Assembly (NCBI GenBank): GCA_029238935.1
Contig: JAQZBN010000041.1
Location: forward strand, 1 to 37,306
Direction: 5' to 3'
DNA: 37,306 nucleotides
DNA from: Herbinix sp.
GTDB lineage: Bacteria; Bacillota; Clostridia; Lachnospirales; Lachnospiraceae
The first letter of the stretch is position 1. Each line of letters starts with the position of its first letter. The translations under genes and the position numbers were made by a program. A model generated the notes under the pieces. The model was not told where the DNA came from and made no database searches. It saw only the letters and a list, made by a program, of their open reading frames with translations. Below are positions 1 to 6,979 of the stretch, one piece after another.

Positions 1-1
1 C

Positions 2-148
2 GATCCGGCAACACTGGCACGAGATTTAAAGTATCTGTGCGGTAGAGGGTATGAGATGAAAAGAGTGCAGGCGGTGGATCAGTTTGGGCATAGTGTGCAT
101 GTGGAGACCGTTGCATTACTTTGCAGTAAAACCAACTGTCTACATTAA
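2..148 (+). CDS. rlmD: 23S rRNA (uracil-C5)-methyltransferase, 3' end only
   Basis: This is the C-terminal 48 codons of a host gene whose start lies left of the window. The frame reads [12 protein letters not shown], then [17 protein letters not shown], which is the conserved tail of RumA/RlmD-type SAM-dependent rRNA uracil methyltransferases (DP..L...L, D.F.H..HVETV). The prophage core sequence lies inside this frame, so the last residues ([11 protein letters not shown]) are encoded by phage DNA. The original host tail is stranded beyond attR, where the frame reads [18 protein letters not shown] then stop. The enzyme therefore keeps its core but has a replaced C-terminus. Confidence 0.85.
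   Translation, partial: DPATLARDLKYLCGRGYEMKRVQAVDQFGHSVHVETVALLCSKTNCLH
89..108 (+). other. attL core of the prophage
   Basis: A 20-bp segment beginning CATAGTGTGCA and ending GTGGAGAC matches 37208-37227 with a single T/C difference. It lies inside the rlmD 3' end, immediately before the integrase gene, which is where a tyrosine recombinase would leave its left junction. In the rlmD frame the mismatch is synonymous (CAT/CAC, both His). The identical stretches are 11 bp and 8 bp long. Confidence 0.8.
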
Positions 149-168
149 TAAAATAACAGCTATAATTT

Positions 169-215
169 AGTTTGCCTACCATATGCCAACGTTATTATTT
201 TGTGGTAGGCAAACT
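169..215. repeat. 12-bp inverted repeat at the integrase 3' end
   Basis: AGTTTGCCTACC (169-180) is perfectly complementary to GGTAGGCAAACT (204-215), with a 23-nt loop. The right arm lies inside the last codons of the integrase gene and the left arm between its stop codon and attL. In minus-strand RNA it would form a strong hairpin without a clear U-tract, so it may be a weak terminator, an RNA stabiliser or an integrase/excisionase site. TGTCTACATT at 137-146 recurs at 37053-37062 and is a possible arm-type site. Confidence 0.5.
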
Positions 216-1418
216 TAAATTAACTGCACTCTCAAATATACCAACTGTCATTTCTGACATTTTTTCTGTGGCATTAACATACGTGTCCATTGTAGTAGCA
301 ATACGCGAGTGACCCAATCTCTTTTGCACATCTTTCATATTAGCACCGCTTTCAATTAATATGGTTGCATGAGTGTGTCTTAATGAGTGAAAATTAAACT
401 GTATTCCAAGGCCATAATTTATTACCCTCGAACAATATCTTGATAAATCAGGATTAACAAGTGTGCCATTTTCTTGTGTGCAAATAAATTCTATGGCATC
501 ATCGACAATCTTGTGTTCCACAGAATTATCAAGTCCATATATATTTAAATTTTTCCGTTTATAATATTGCATGTAATAGCAACCATACTTTAACCTATTC
601 TCTAATTGCCATTTTCTATGCTTTTTAAGTGCCTCTAACAGCGTATCACCTATGGGTATTTCACGATATGACGTTGCTGTCTTTGGGGTCTCCAGATACC
701 ATTTTTTATCCATATGTTTAACTAAAATTCGCTCAATTTTAATCTTTTTATTATCTAAATCGACCATGTCCCATGTAAGCCCAGTGCATTCAGAAATTCT
801 TGTTCCTGTATAGAAACAGATCATAAGAATAATGTAATATTGGTTGCTATATGGGAATCTTTCAATTATGGTGTTAAATTCTTTTGCTGTGATTATTTTA
901 TGGTCCGTATCAGCTTTCTTGTGTGGGCACTTAGGAAGCTTAACATACATCATTGGATTTATTTTTATAAAATGGCCAGGCTCTACAGCATAAAAAAAAG
1001 AACCGGACAATACACCGTGTATATTACTCAAATAATTTTTGCTAAGTCCGTTAGAATATAACTTATTTAAATGTTGTTGCAATATTTGCGAAGTGATAGA
1101 GGTTAATTTATATTGCCCCAAATACGGCTTTATGTGTATATCGATAATGGTTTTATATATTCGTTGTGTATTTGGCTTGCATTCAATAGAGACATAGTTA
1201 CTGTACCAATAGTCAAGGTAATCAGATAGCGATATTTGACTTGGTTCAAAAAACATACCTGCGTTGTTGTATTCTTGTAATGCATTTCTAAGCGCTGCTT
1301 CCGCTTCTTTTTTTGTTCTTCCACCAACGCGCTCAATGCGTTTACGCTTTCCATTTATTTCTGCAGCTTCGAAAGAGTAATACCATTTTTCCCCTCTCTT
1401 CCTTATATGACCCTCCAT
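195..1418 (-). CDS. int: Tyrosine-recombinase integrase
   Basis: A site-specific recombinase of 407 aa, the usual length for Gram-positive phage and ICE integrases. It has an N-terminal arm-binding region (about residues 5-50), a SAM-like core-binding domain (about 63-145) and a catalytic domain from about 175. The full catalytic set is visible: R207 (TGTRISE), a beta-hairpin lysine K246, H344 and R347 (HSLRHTH), H370 (LGHSR) and nucleophile Y380 (MDTYVN). The start follows AAGGAGGT by 4-5 nt. It lies 17 bp downstream of the repressor gene on the same strand, so the two are probably cotranscribed from the leftward promoter. It should catalyse integration into rlmD. Confidence 0.95.
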   Translation of the reverse strand: MEGHIRKRGEKWYYSFEAAEINGKRKRIERVGGRTKKEAEAALRNALQEYNNAGMFFEPSQISLSDYLDYWYSNYVSIECKPNTQRIYKTIIDIHIKPYLGQYKLTSITSQILQQHLNKLYSNGLSKNYLSNIHGVLSGSFFYAVEPGHFIKINPMMYVKLPKCPHKKADTDHKIITAKEFNTIIERFPYSNQYYIILMICFYTGTRISECTGLTWDMVDLDNKKIKIERILVKHMDKKWYLETPKTATSYREIPIGDTLLEALKKHRKWQLENRLKYGCYYMQYYKRKNLNIYGLDNSVEHKIVDDAIEFICTQENGTLVNPDLSRYCSRVINYGLGIQFNFHSLRHTHATILIESGANMKDVQKRLGHSRIATTMDTYVNATEKMSEMTVGIFESAVNLSLPTTK

Positions 1419-1435
1419 AATACCTCCTTGAATTG

Positions 1436-1774
1436 TTATTTTTTATTGTTACGCATAAAATTTACAAAATTAATAATGCTAGAGATTTCATCCTCTGTTA
1501 GCTCATTATCTTTAATATCTAATTTATCCAGAGCCTTGTAGAGAGATGGTGTTTTAACATCATCGTTACGCTTGTCGGTCCATCCCATTAAATAAGCAGG
1601 GGTACTTTCCAATGCATAAGCTATCATTTCGATTTTATCAGATGGAATATTAGTAACAATGTTGTTTTCGTATTTGTGAATTGTTTGCTTCGTTGAATCA
1701 ATGTGTTTTGCAAGTTCCTCCTGAGTTATTTTTTTCTCCTCTCTCAATTGTTTTATTCTGTCCCCTATCGTCAT
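1436..1774 (-). CDS. CI-like XRE-family repressor
   Basis: A 112-aa DNA-binding protein with an N-terminal helix-turn-helix of the XRE/Cro type (about residues 6-62, including TQEELAKHIDSTKQTIHKYE) and the PAYLMGW motif that often follows it in Clostridia phage repressors. There is no peptidase (LexA-like) domain, so induction is unlikely to be by RecA-stimulated self-cleavage; an antirepressor route is more likely. It is transcribed leftward, divergent from the Cro-like gene and ahead of integrase. The palindromes at 1850-1865, 1887-1903 and 2128-2144 are its likely operators. The RBS (AAGGAGA) supports this start. Confidence 0.88.
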   Translation of the reverse strand: MTIGDRIKQLREEKKITQEELAKHIDSTKQTIHKYENNIVTNIPSDKIEMIAYALESTPAYLMGWTDKRNDDVKTPSLYKALDKLDIKDNELTEDEISSIINFVNFMRNNKK

Positions 1775-1813
1775 GGTTGTTCTCCTTCTTATTTAATGTA
1801 AATTTATGTGTAT

Positions 1814-1841
1814 ATTATATCATATTAATTATATAAGTCAA
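1814..1841 (-). promoter_or_regulatory. Leftward promoter for repressor and integrase
   Basis: On the minus strand TTGACT (1836-1841) and TATAAT (1814-1819) are separated by 16 bp, upstream of the repressor. The first operator (1850-1865) starts 8 bp beyond the -35 box, so repressor bound there could regulate this promoter as in lambda PRM. Inference from consensus only. Confidence 0.65.
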
Positions 1842-1849
1842 CAAAAAAA

Positions 1850-1865
1850 TAACTTGACAAGTTAC
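1850..1865. promoter_or_regulatory. Operator O1
   Basis: TAACTTG-A-CAAGTTA is a perfect 15-bp palindrome centred at 1857, followed by C. It shares half-sites AACTT/AAGTT(AC) with the sites at 1887 and 2128 and covers the -35 box of the rightward promoter. Confidence 0.75.
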
Positions 1866-1881
1866 TATATGGTGATATAAT
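1854..1881 (+). promoter_or_regulatory. Rightward early promoter
   Basis: TTGACA (1854-1859) and TATAAT (1876-1881) with a 16-bp spacer precede the Cro-like gene. The -35 hexamer lies inside the palindromic operator at 1850-1865, so repressor binding would directly block RNA polymerase. This is the likely start of the early lytic operon. Confidence 0.75.
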
Positions 1882-1886
1882 AAAAA

Positions 1887-1903
1887 GTAACTTAATAAGT
1901 TAC
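1887..1903. promoter_or_regulatory. Operator O2
   Basis: GTAACTTA-A-TAAGTTAC is a perfect 17-bp palindrome centred at 1895, 38 bp from the centre of O1. It lies just downstream of the -10 box, around the expected transcription start, so bound repressor or Cro would block the rightward promoter. Confidence 0.75.
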
Positions 1904-1929
1904 AAAATTCAAAGAAAGGAGACACCAAA

Positions 1930-2136
1930 ATGGTAAAAGTAAACGAATTGCGCGGAATAATTTATAAAAATGGATTATCACAGTGCAAAGTAGCAAAAAA
2001 ACTCAATATTACTCCTCAAACATTTTATGACAAAATGAAAAAGGGGGTCTTTGGAAGTGACGAGATTAGCATAATGATTAAAGAGTTAAATATTGATAAT
2101 CCGCTGGATATTTTTTTTGCAGAAGAAGTAACTTAA
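1930..2136 (+). CDS. Cro-like small HTH protein
   Basis: A 68-aa protein that is essentially one helix-turn-helix domain (LSQCKVAKKLNITPQTFYDKM at about residues 16-36). It is the first gene of the rightward early operon and is divergent from the repressor, the standard place for Cro. The start is preceded by AAAGGAGAC. The stop codon (2134-2136) lies inside the third operator palindrome, so protein bound there sits on the gene end. A Cro role is inferred from position and fold. Confidence 0.8.
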   Translation: MVKVNELRGIIYKNGLSQCKVAKKLNITPQTFYDKMKKGVFGSDEISIMIKELNIDNPLDIFFAEEVT

Positions 2137-2144
2137 CAAGTTAC
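2128..2144. promoter_or_regulatory. Operator O3 overlapping the cro-like stop codon
   Basis: GTAACTT-AAC-AAGTTAC has the same 7-bp arms as O2 with a different 3-nt centre. The TAA stop of the Cro-like gene is inside the left arm and centre. It lies about 240 bp downstream of O1/O2, a spacing compatible with DNA looping or with a transcriptional roadblock. Confidence 0.7.
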
Positions 2145-2161
2145 TAATTGGAGGTGGCAAT

Positions 2162-2386
2162 ATGGATGATACATTGTATACAGTCAAAGAAGTTGCGAAG
2201 ATCATACGCACAACTCCAGCATATGCATATGAACTTGTAAAAAAGGGTTATCTTCCAGCTTTAAGGCTTGGCAGTATAAAGGTTAGAAAACAAGCATTAT
2301 GCGAATTCTTAGAAAAGAACGAAGGATATGATTTATCAGACTTAAACAATGTTAAAAAAATGCAATACATAGAAACAGAAACCTAA
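2162..2386 (+). CDS. Excisionase-like HTH_17/MerR-type DNA-binding protein
   Basis: A 74-aa protein with a winged-helix excisionase-type domain: YTVKEVAKIIRTTPAYAYELVKKGYLP followed by the LRLGSIKVRKQALCEFL wing and helix (residues 6-51). These proteins bind DNA and can act as Xis or as early regulators. The start is preceded by GGAGGTGGCAAT. It follows the Cro-like gene by 25 bp, with operator O3 in between. Xis is one possible role; early-gene regulator is the other. Confidence 0.75.
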   Translation: MDDTLYTVKEVAKIIRTTPAYAYELVKKGYLPALRLGSIKVRKQALCEFLEKNEGYDLSDLNNVKKMQYIETET

Positions 2387-2413
2387 AGTTTAATAAATAA
2401 GGAGGACAAGCTA

Positions 2414-2476
2414 TTGAATATTGAACAGAAAACAATAACTTCCATGGAAGTAGCAGAAATGGTAGGTGATAAATGA
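2414..2476 (+). pseudogene. 20-residue remnant or leader resembling a Rha-family N-terminus
   Basis: A TTG-started frame behind AAGGAGGACAAGCTA encodes MNIEQKTITSMEVAEMVGDK and stops. The segment TITSMEVAEMVG resembles the start of Rha-family phage regulatory/antirepressor proteins. Here the frame ends where the next gene begins (ATGA overlap at 2473-2476). It looks like the 5' end of a rha gene whose body was replaced by the GIY-YIG-like gene, possibly kept because translation is coupled to that gene. Confidence 0.5.
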
Positions 2477-2814
2477 AAAGCATATATGTAATTGAAAATG
2501 AAAATGGACAGGTTAAAATCGGAATTTCACAAAACATTGAATCAAGAGTTAAAACACTTTCAAGACAGGGTGGGTTTGTTGTCAAACGTTCATATCAAAC
2601 CGAAAAGTGCTCTAATCATTACAACTTAGAAAACATCATACATTGTTATTTGAAAGATTCAAGAAAGATTGGCGAGTGGTTTGATGTTAATTATGACGAT
2701 GCAGTTAATTTAGTTAAAAGTATGTTCTCGCTATATGCAAAGTTTGAGGACACAAAGAAAGACTTCTCTGCTATGGCAGATAGATTCATCGACAAAATAA
2801 TCGAATTAAGTTAG
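2473..2814 (+). CDS. GIY-YIG-like (T5orf172/MUG113-type) protein
   Basis: A 113-aa protein whose first 75 residues match the small GIY-YIG-fold domain seen in T5orf172-type phage proteins: IYVIENENGQVKIGISQNIESRVKTL (Y5, KIG 16-18, R26), then NLENIIHCYL and GEWFDV (E69 region). It may be a nuclease or only DNA-binding; canonical GIY and YIG triplets are degenerate (IYV, KIG). The start overlaps the stop of the short upstream frame (ATGA), suggesting coupled translation. The C-terminal 40 residues look helical and are unassigned. Confidence 0.65.
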   Translation: MKSIYVIENENGQVKIGISQNIESRVKTLSRQGGFVVKRSYQTEKCSNHYNLENIIHCYLKDSRKIGEWFDVNYDDAVNLVKSMFSLYAKFEDTKKDFSAMADRFIDKIIELS

Positions 2815-2826
2815 GAGGAATTTTAT

Positions 2827-3459
2827 TTGAATAATCTTGCAGTAACAGAATTTAAAGAAACAAGAGTTTTAACAACTCAACAATTAGCAGAAAGCTATGA
2901 AACAGATAGCAAAGTGATTTCGAAAAATTTCACAAGAAATCAGGATAGATACCAAGAAGGAAAACATTACATATTGTTACAAGGCGAAGATCTAAAAGAA
3001 TTTAAAACAAATCGTCAATATGACGAATCGTTACTTCGAGTAAATCAGCTTTACCTATGGACAGAAAAAGGAGCTTTTCTTCATGCAAAATCATTAAACA
3101 CAGATAAGGCATGGGAAGTATACGACGAATTGGTGGAAAGTTATTTTAAACCAGTTAATATATTTGCCGAATTAACAACAGAAATGCAAGCCTTAATCAT
3201 GCACGATAAAAAAATCCAGGCAGTAGTGCAACATATTTCCGACACTGATAAAAGGGTGGACAAGCTAGAAAATAACATGGTGATTGATTATGGTCAGCAA
3301 TTGGTATTGGAAAAGAAAGACCATTTCAACGTAAACAGCAGGAATAATATACCTAAGCTAAAATTTGAAGAAGCATGCGTCTATATCAGAAGATGGCAAC
3401 CATGTACTAATACAAGGATACTTATTGATGATGTTAATTCTCAGATAAATATTGCATAG
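2827..3459 (+). CDS. ORF6N-domain antirepressor
   Basis: A 210-aa protein with an N-terminal ORF6N DNA-binding domain (about residues 8-105: TRVLTTQQLAESYETDSKVISKNF, then YLWTEKGAFLHAKSL and AWEVYDELVESYF). Coiled-coil residues about 120-150 follow. The C-terminus (KDHFNVNS...KLKFEEACVYIRRW) resembles only the last part of an ORF6C domain, so the first half of ORF6C seems missing. It probably antagonises the repressor or regulates early genes. Start is TTG with AGGAGGAA 8 nt upstream. Confidence 0.8.
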   Translation: MNNLAVTEFKETRVLTTQQLAESYETDSKVISKNFTRNQDRYQEGKHYILLQGEDLKEFKTNRQYDESLLRVNQLYLWTEKGAFLHAKSLNTDKAWEVYDELVESYFKPVNIFAELTTEMQALIMHDKKIQAVVQHISDTDKRVDKLENNMVIDYGQQLVLEKKDHFNVNSRNNIPKLKFEEACVYIRRWQPCTNTRILIDDVNSQINIA

Positions 3460-3474
3460 AAGGGAGGCAAGCTT

Positions 3475-3732
3475 ATGAAAATAGGAGACAAAGTAAAAGT
3501 TATAGCATTGGAAAAAGTTGATACCGACGAAACTAATATTCAGGTTGGGTGGACAGGCACAATAAAAAATACGCATTGGGCGAATGATGGCAGTAATGAT
3601 GATGTTTTTGGAATAACGTTTAATGAAACCTTAACAACATCAAATCCATGCAGCAATTTAAATCATTGTGGAACGTATGACATGTGCAGAGAACAATTAG
3701 AACTAGCCGATTCAGTGGAGGGCAAGCCATGA
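3475..3732 (+). CDS. Hypothetical phage protein, SH3-like beta-barrel
   Basis: An 85-aa protein I do not recognise by family. It starts MKIGDKVKVIALEKVD and has VGWTGTIKN, a pattern common to small SH3/KOW-like beta-barrels. Four cysteines (SNPCSNLNHCG.YDMC) are present in the second half. RBS GGGAGGCAAGCTT precedes the ATG. Its stop overlaps the next start (ATGA), so the two are translationally coupled. Confidence 0.6.
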   Translation: MKIGDKVKVIALEKVDTDETNIQVGWTGTIKNTHWANDGSNDDVFGITFNETLTTSNPCSNLNHCGTYDMCREQLELADSVEGKP

Positions 3733-3926
3733 TAAAACGCAATCTAAAGTATTTCTTCGGCTTTACTGGTTTCTTATCCATAACAGCTGTAATTGGCAGG
3801 CTGGGAAACCTAGAGCGAGACCTTATAACGCCACTGAATGCAATATTAAGCTGCATCGTGTTGTTTGCGTTTGTCGGATTAAGTTACATATGTTATAAGG
3901 TTTTAGATTCAATTTATGACAATTAG
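3729..3926 (+). CDS. Small two-helix membrane protein
   Basis: A 65-aa protein with two predicted transmembrane segments (about residues 8-24 and 37-56) and a short polar loop. I chose the ATG at 3729 because it overlaps the upstream stop (ATGA) and follows GGAGGGCAAGCC; a longer frame from 3684 lacks this. Function unknown; its place in the early operon suggests a host-takeover or superinfection role, but nothing shows this directly. Confidence 0.6.
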   Translation: MIKRNLKYFFGFTGFLSITAVIGRLGNLERDLITPLNAILSCIVLFAFVGLSYICYKVLDSIYDN

Positions 3927-3955
3927 AAAGGAGCGGATTATCCTGGTGTGTCAGC

Positions 3956-4075
3956 ATTAAGCAGAGGATACCACCAACTGGCTACGAATGTCCGCATTGT
4001 ACAAGCAGAAGAAAAGCTCGACAGGTATTGGAGTACCAAGTCGAGCCAATAAATAAAAGTTCAAGTGCATTATAA
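3956..4075 (+). CDS. Possible small Cys-containing ORF without a standard start
   Basis: A frame reading IKQRIPPTGYECPHCTSRRKARQVLEYQ ends at 4073-4075. CPHC plus the basic stretch looks like half of a Zn-ribbon, and AAAGGAG lies upstream at about 3927-3933, but no ATG/GTG/TTG is in frame (only ATT at 3956; the frame is open further upstream through WCVS). It may be a truncated gene. An alternative 34-codon frame from GTG 3948 has no recognisable features. Confidence 0.25.
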   Translation: MKQRIPPTGYECPHCTSRRKARQVLEYQVEPINKSSSAL

Positions 4076-4096
4076 CACGGCAGGAGAAACATGTAA

Positions 4097-4267
4097 ATGA
4101 AATTTATAGAATGTGAACATTGTGGCGCGTCATTGGACTTTGGCGAAAAATGCAGCTGCTTTGACGAAAAGGAAATCAAATTGAATCAGCTAATGGCATT
4201 ATTTACGCAGTCTAGTGATGGTCAAATAACATTGATGACAGGTGAAAATATTGGAATACATAGTTGA
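4097..4267 (+). CDS. Small Zn-ribbon-like protein
   Basis: A 56-aa protein beginning MKFIECEHCGASLDFGEKCSCFDEKE. The CEHC and CSC cysteines form a short zinc-binding knuckle. It is preceded by AGGAGAAAC. The 3' end overlaps the next gene by 17 bp, typical of packed early phage genes. Function unknown. Confidence 0.55.
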   Translation: MKFIECEHCGASLDFGEKCSCFDEKEIKLNQLMALFTQSSDGQITLMTGENIGIHS

Positions 4268-4382
4268 AAAATTTATTGATGGAGAATGGTGGTATGAGGG
4301 CAGAGGAACTATTGAATATGTTAATCGCATGATTGATACATTCTTGTATAATCACATCCTTATTCGCATTAAGGAGGCTTAG
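4251..4382 (+). CDS. Small acidic/aromatic hypothetical protein
   Basis: A 43-aa frame starting at TTG (AGGTGA 5 nt upstream) with sequence EYIVEKFIDGEWWYEGRGT and ending RIKEA. Codon use and tight overlap with both neighbours support it as real. Its last codons contain the AAGGAGG that serves the next gene. No family recognised. Confidence 0.5.
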   Translation: MEYIVEKFIDGEWWYEGRGTIEYVNRMIDTFLYNHILIRIKEA

Positions 4383-4383
4383 T

Positions 4384-4524
4384 GTGTCGGATAATGAATT
4401 AACAGATGACGCCTACGAGAGTGAGATTGATAAATATAAGCGCATACATAAAAGGCATCAGAGAGAATTAGAAAATATTGAAATTAAGAATTTACCATTT
4501 TATCAGGAGGATGAAAATAAATGA
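4384..4524 (+). CDS. Small charged hypothetical protein
   Basis: A 46-aa protein starting at GTG 4384 (SDNELTDDAYESEI...). I chose this over an upstream ATG (4333) because AAGGAGG lies 7 nt before the GTG and the upstream extension overlaps another gene. Highly charged and helical. Its stop overlaps the start of the DUF1351 gene (ATGA). Confidence 0.6.
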   Translation: MSDNELTDDAYESEIDKYKRIHKRHQRELENIEIKNLPFYQEDENK

Positions 4525-5450
4525 ATGAAATGCAAATAGTAATAAGTCAAGAATTAGGAGTAATCAAAACTAACTTTGATGAAATAAAAACCGCTTTATC
4601 AGATCAGATGCAGGTTTATAACGAATTAGAAGTAACTGAATCTAATAAAAAGGAAAGAAAAAATGATATTGCAACGTTACGCAAAATGATAAAGGCAGTT
4701 AACGAAAAGCGCATAGAGGTTAAAAATGAGTGCTTGAAACCGTACTTATCATTCGAGGAAAAGGTAAAGGATTTAATTGAAATAATTAACACACCTATTA
4801 ACACGCTTGATAACCAGGTAAAAGAGTTCGAAGAAAAACAAAGACTAGAGAAAAAAGCGGAGATCAATAAAATTTTTGATGAATTAATTGGTGATCTACA
4901 AGAAAATATTTCACTTGCCTCCATCTATGATGATAAATGGGAAAACACAGCAACCAGTATTAAGTCTATCAGAAGTGATATTATCGGTAAACTTGAATCC
5001 ATAAGACAAGCGGTAGGTATCATTAAAGGCATGATTACTGATAAAACGGATGAAGCCTTAGAAATGTACTGGCATGACTTAGATTTAACAAAATCCATTG
5101 CTTACATAAACCGCTATGAACAGCAAAAGAAAGAAATTCAAGCACGTATGGAAGAACAGCAGAAGCGTGAACGAGAGAGAGAGCTTGAAGCTGAAAGAGA
5201 ACGTATAAGACGTGAAGAAAGAGAACGTATCGCACAGGAAGAGCGAATAAGGGTAGAGGAAAGAATAATGGCTGCAGCACAGCAGGCAGCACAGATAAAA
5301 GCTGAACATGAAGCCATGGAAGTACAAAAACAAACAAATGCATCAAGATTATGTGTAGCTACTTTTAATGTTGAAGCTACGCCAGAAGAGTTAAAACAAA
5401 TTGAAATGTATCTGCAAAGTATTGGAGTTGATTACGAAAGGGTTGATTAA
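4521..5450 (+). CDS. DUF1351-family phage protein
   Basis: A 309-aa, almost wholly helical protein. The N-terminal 180 residues match the DUF1351 pattern (NDIATLRKMIKAVNEKRIEVKNECLKPYLSFEEKVK...INTLDNQVKEFEE). Residues about 205-260 form a very charged RER/EAE-rich coiled coil, and the last 40 residues (FNVEATPEELKQIEMYLQS) form a small alpha/beta tail. DUF1351 genes usually sit directly before the phage recombinase, as here, which suggests a partner in single-strand annealing recombination; the biochemical role is not established. Confidence 0.85.
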   Translation: MNEMQIVISQELGVIKTNFDEIKTALSDQMQVYNELEVTESNKKERKNDIATLRKMIKAVNEKRIEVKNECLKPYLSFEEKVKDLIEIINTPINTLDNQVKEFEEKQRLEKKAEINKIFDELIGDLQENISLASIYDDKWENTATSIKSIRSDIIGKLESIRQAVGIIKGMITDKTDEALEMYWHDLDLTKSIAYINRYEQQKKEIQARMEEQQKRERERELEAERERIRREERERIAQEERIRVEERIMAAAQQAAQIKAEHEAMEVQKQTNASRLCVATFNVEATPEELKQIEMYLQSIGVDYERVD

Positions 5451-5453
5451 TTA

Positions 5454-6056
5454 ATGAAATCGAATCTTGAAATTTATGACCTGTTTAGAGTGGTGCCAGA
5501 AACAGCCAAAAAAGAAATTAAAGGCGGCAGAATGAATGGCAAGACTGACATTAACCCTATGTGGAGAATAAAGGCTTTAACCGAACAATTTGGCCCTTGT
5601 GGAATCGGGTGGTACTACAAAATAGTTAATAAATGGCTTGAACGTTACGAAAGTGAAATAGCCGCCTTTGTAGACATAGAAATGTACATAAAAATAGATA
5701 ATGAGTGGTCAATGCCAATATCAGGTACTGGCGGCAGCATGTTTGTTGCAAAAGAAAAAAGTGGTCCTTATGTATCTGACGAATGTTACAAAATGGCGAC
5801 AACCGATGCAATATCTGTAGCATGTAAACAATTGGGCATAGGAGCCGATGTTTACTGGCAAGCAGATAAGACCAAATATGATAAGAGCACATTAAAAGAG
5901 CCTGAAATAATTACAGCAAATGAAGCAGTGGTTTTAAAAAATCTTTGCATTAATAAAGGGCTAGACGTAACAAAAGTATTTAAGGTGCCAGTGGAGCAAT
6001 TAACGAAACAGCAATATGTAGAAGCTATAAAGAATTTAGAAAAAATTAAAAAATAG
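5454..6056 (+). CDS. Rad52/Sak-like single-strand annealing protein
   Basis: A 200-aa protein with the layout of phage Rad52-like annealing proteins: KEIKGGRMNGKTDINPMWRIKALTEQFGP, GWYYKIVNKW, FVDIEMYIKIDNEW, SGTGGSMF, then YKMATTDAISVACKQLGIGADVYW. The C-terminal about 50 residues form a separate helical module. It should coat single-stranded ends and anneal them during phage recombination. Context agrees: DUF1351 upstream, NinB-like and HNH-like proteins downstream. RecT is a less likely label. Confidence 0.7.
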   Translation: MKSNLEIYDLFRVVPETAKKEIKGGRMNGKTDINPMWRIKALTEQFGPCGIGWYYKIVNKWLERYESEIAAFVDIEMYIKIDNEWSMPISGTGGSMFVAKEKSGPYVSDECYKMATTDAISVACKQLGIGADVYWQADKTKYDKSTLKEPEIITANEAVVLKNLCINKGLDVTKVFKVPVEQLTKQQYVEAIKNLEKIKK

Positions 6057-6064
6057 GTGATTTG

Positions 6065-6595
6065 ATGGAATTTACAGGTCAGATTAAAGGCATAACAAAT
6101 GACTTTGTTACAGGAGAATTAAACATTATTTTTTCCGCAAATGAAAAGTCACTAATATTGCCAGAGTATGAAAAATTAAAAGACTGTAAAAAATTACGCA
6201 TTAAGGCTGTCCAATACAGAGAAAAGCGAAGCTTAGACGCGAACGCTTACTTATGGGTACTACTTCAAAAGATAGCAGAGGTATTACGGACTGATAAATG
6301 GTCCGTATATCTCCAAATGCTTAAACGATATGGCCAATTTACATACATAGTGGTTAAGCAAAATGCTGTTGATGGAGTTAAAAAGCAATGGCGAGAATGT
6401 GAGGAAGTTGGAGAAATTAATGTAAATGGAACAGAGGCGGTACAGATGCTTTGTTATTACGGTTCCAGTACATACGACACAAAAGAAATGAGTGTGCTAA
6501 TTGATGGAGTAGTTAGCGAGTGCAAGGAATTAGGTATTGAGACACTTTCACCGGATGAATTAGGACATCTAAAAGCATTGTGGGGTGTTGAATGA
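6065..6595 (+). CDS. NinB-like recombination protein
   Basis: A 176-aa protein with the NinB-type core YREKRSLDANAYLWVLLQKIAEVL (about residues 50-75), followed by a region with YGSSTYDTKEMSVLIDGVVSECKELG. NinB/Orf-like proteins bind ssDNA and help load recombinases. I place the start at ATG 6065 (AGGTGA 4 nt away) rather than the TTG one codon earlier. It overlaps the next gene by 4 bp. Confidence 0.65.
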   Translation: MEFTGQIKGITNDFVTGELNIIFSANEKSLILPEYEKLKDCKKLRIKAVQYREKRSLDANAYLWVLLQKIAEVLRTDKWSVYLQMLKRYGQFTYIVVKQNAVDGVKKQWRECEEVGEINVNGTEAVQMLCYYGSSTYDTKEMSVLIDGVVSECKELGIETLSPDELGHLKALWGVE

Positions 6596-6882
6596 AAAAG
6601 CTATTTAGTGTACTTACAGATGATTTGGAGCATTGTTACCTGTGTGGGAGTAATGTAGTAGCCATCCATCATGTATTCTTTGGCTCAAATAGAAGTAAAT
6701 CAGAGAAGTATGGGTTTATACTTCCATTGCATCCTAGATGGCACACAGATAGCAATGACGCAGTACATAGAGGCAATAGAAAATTAGATTTACAATTTAA
6801 ACAGTTGGCGCAGACTTACTACGAAGAAAATATAGGGTCGCGCATCGACTTTATATTAGAATTTGGCAAGTCTTGGCTATAG
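6592..6882 (+). CDS. Small HNH-like zinc protein
   Basis: A 96-aa protein with CYLCG (Zn knuckle, residues 15-19), AIHHVFFGSNRSKSEKYG and PLHPRWHT, followed by VHRGNRKLDLQFKQLAQTYYEE. The C-x2-C plus HH plus H arrangement is that of compact HNH/recombination-associated phage proteins found after annealing proteins. Likely a nuclease or junction-binding factor. ATGA overlap with the NinB-like gene. Confidence 0.65.
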   Translation: MKKLFSVLTDDLEHCYLCGSNVVAIHHVFFGSNRSKSEKYGFILPLHPRWHTDSNDAVHRGNRKLDLQFKQLAQTYYEENIGSRIDFILEFGKSWL

Positions 6883-6907
6883 AGTAACTCGTTAACCTAC
6901 ATAGTTG

Positions 6908-6979
6908 TTTAGTATTGCATATCACGAAACATACTAAAACCTCTTTATCCAAACCAGGGTAGTAGCCATGCTATCCTGG
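6908..6979 (+). other. Two tandem hairpins in an intergenic gap
   Basis: TTTAGTAT (6908-6915) pairs with ATACTAAA (6931-6938). CCAGGGTAG (6954-6962) pairs with CTATCCTGG (6971-6979) with one G-U. The second hairpin ends 5 nt before the AAAGGAG of the next gene. Neither is followed by a T-run, so RNA processing or translational control is more likely than termination. Confidence 0.5.

Noticed and set aside
840..1354. Open frames antisense to or within integrase
   Set aside because: No RBS and no family features; they are shadows of the integrase gene.
3948..4052. 34-codon frame from GTG 3948
   Set aside because: No recognisable features, and it competes with the Cys-containing frame in the same stretch; neither is strongly supported.
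5035..5346. Leu/Phe-rich minus-strand frames opposite the DUF1351 gene
   Set aside because: They arise from the Glu/Arg-rich coiled-coil codons read on the other strand.
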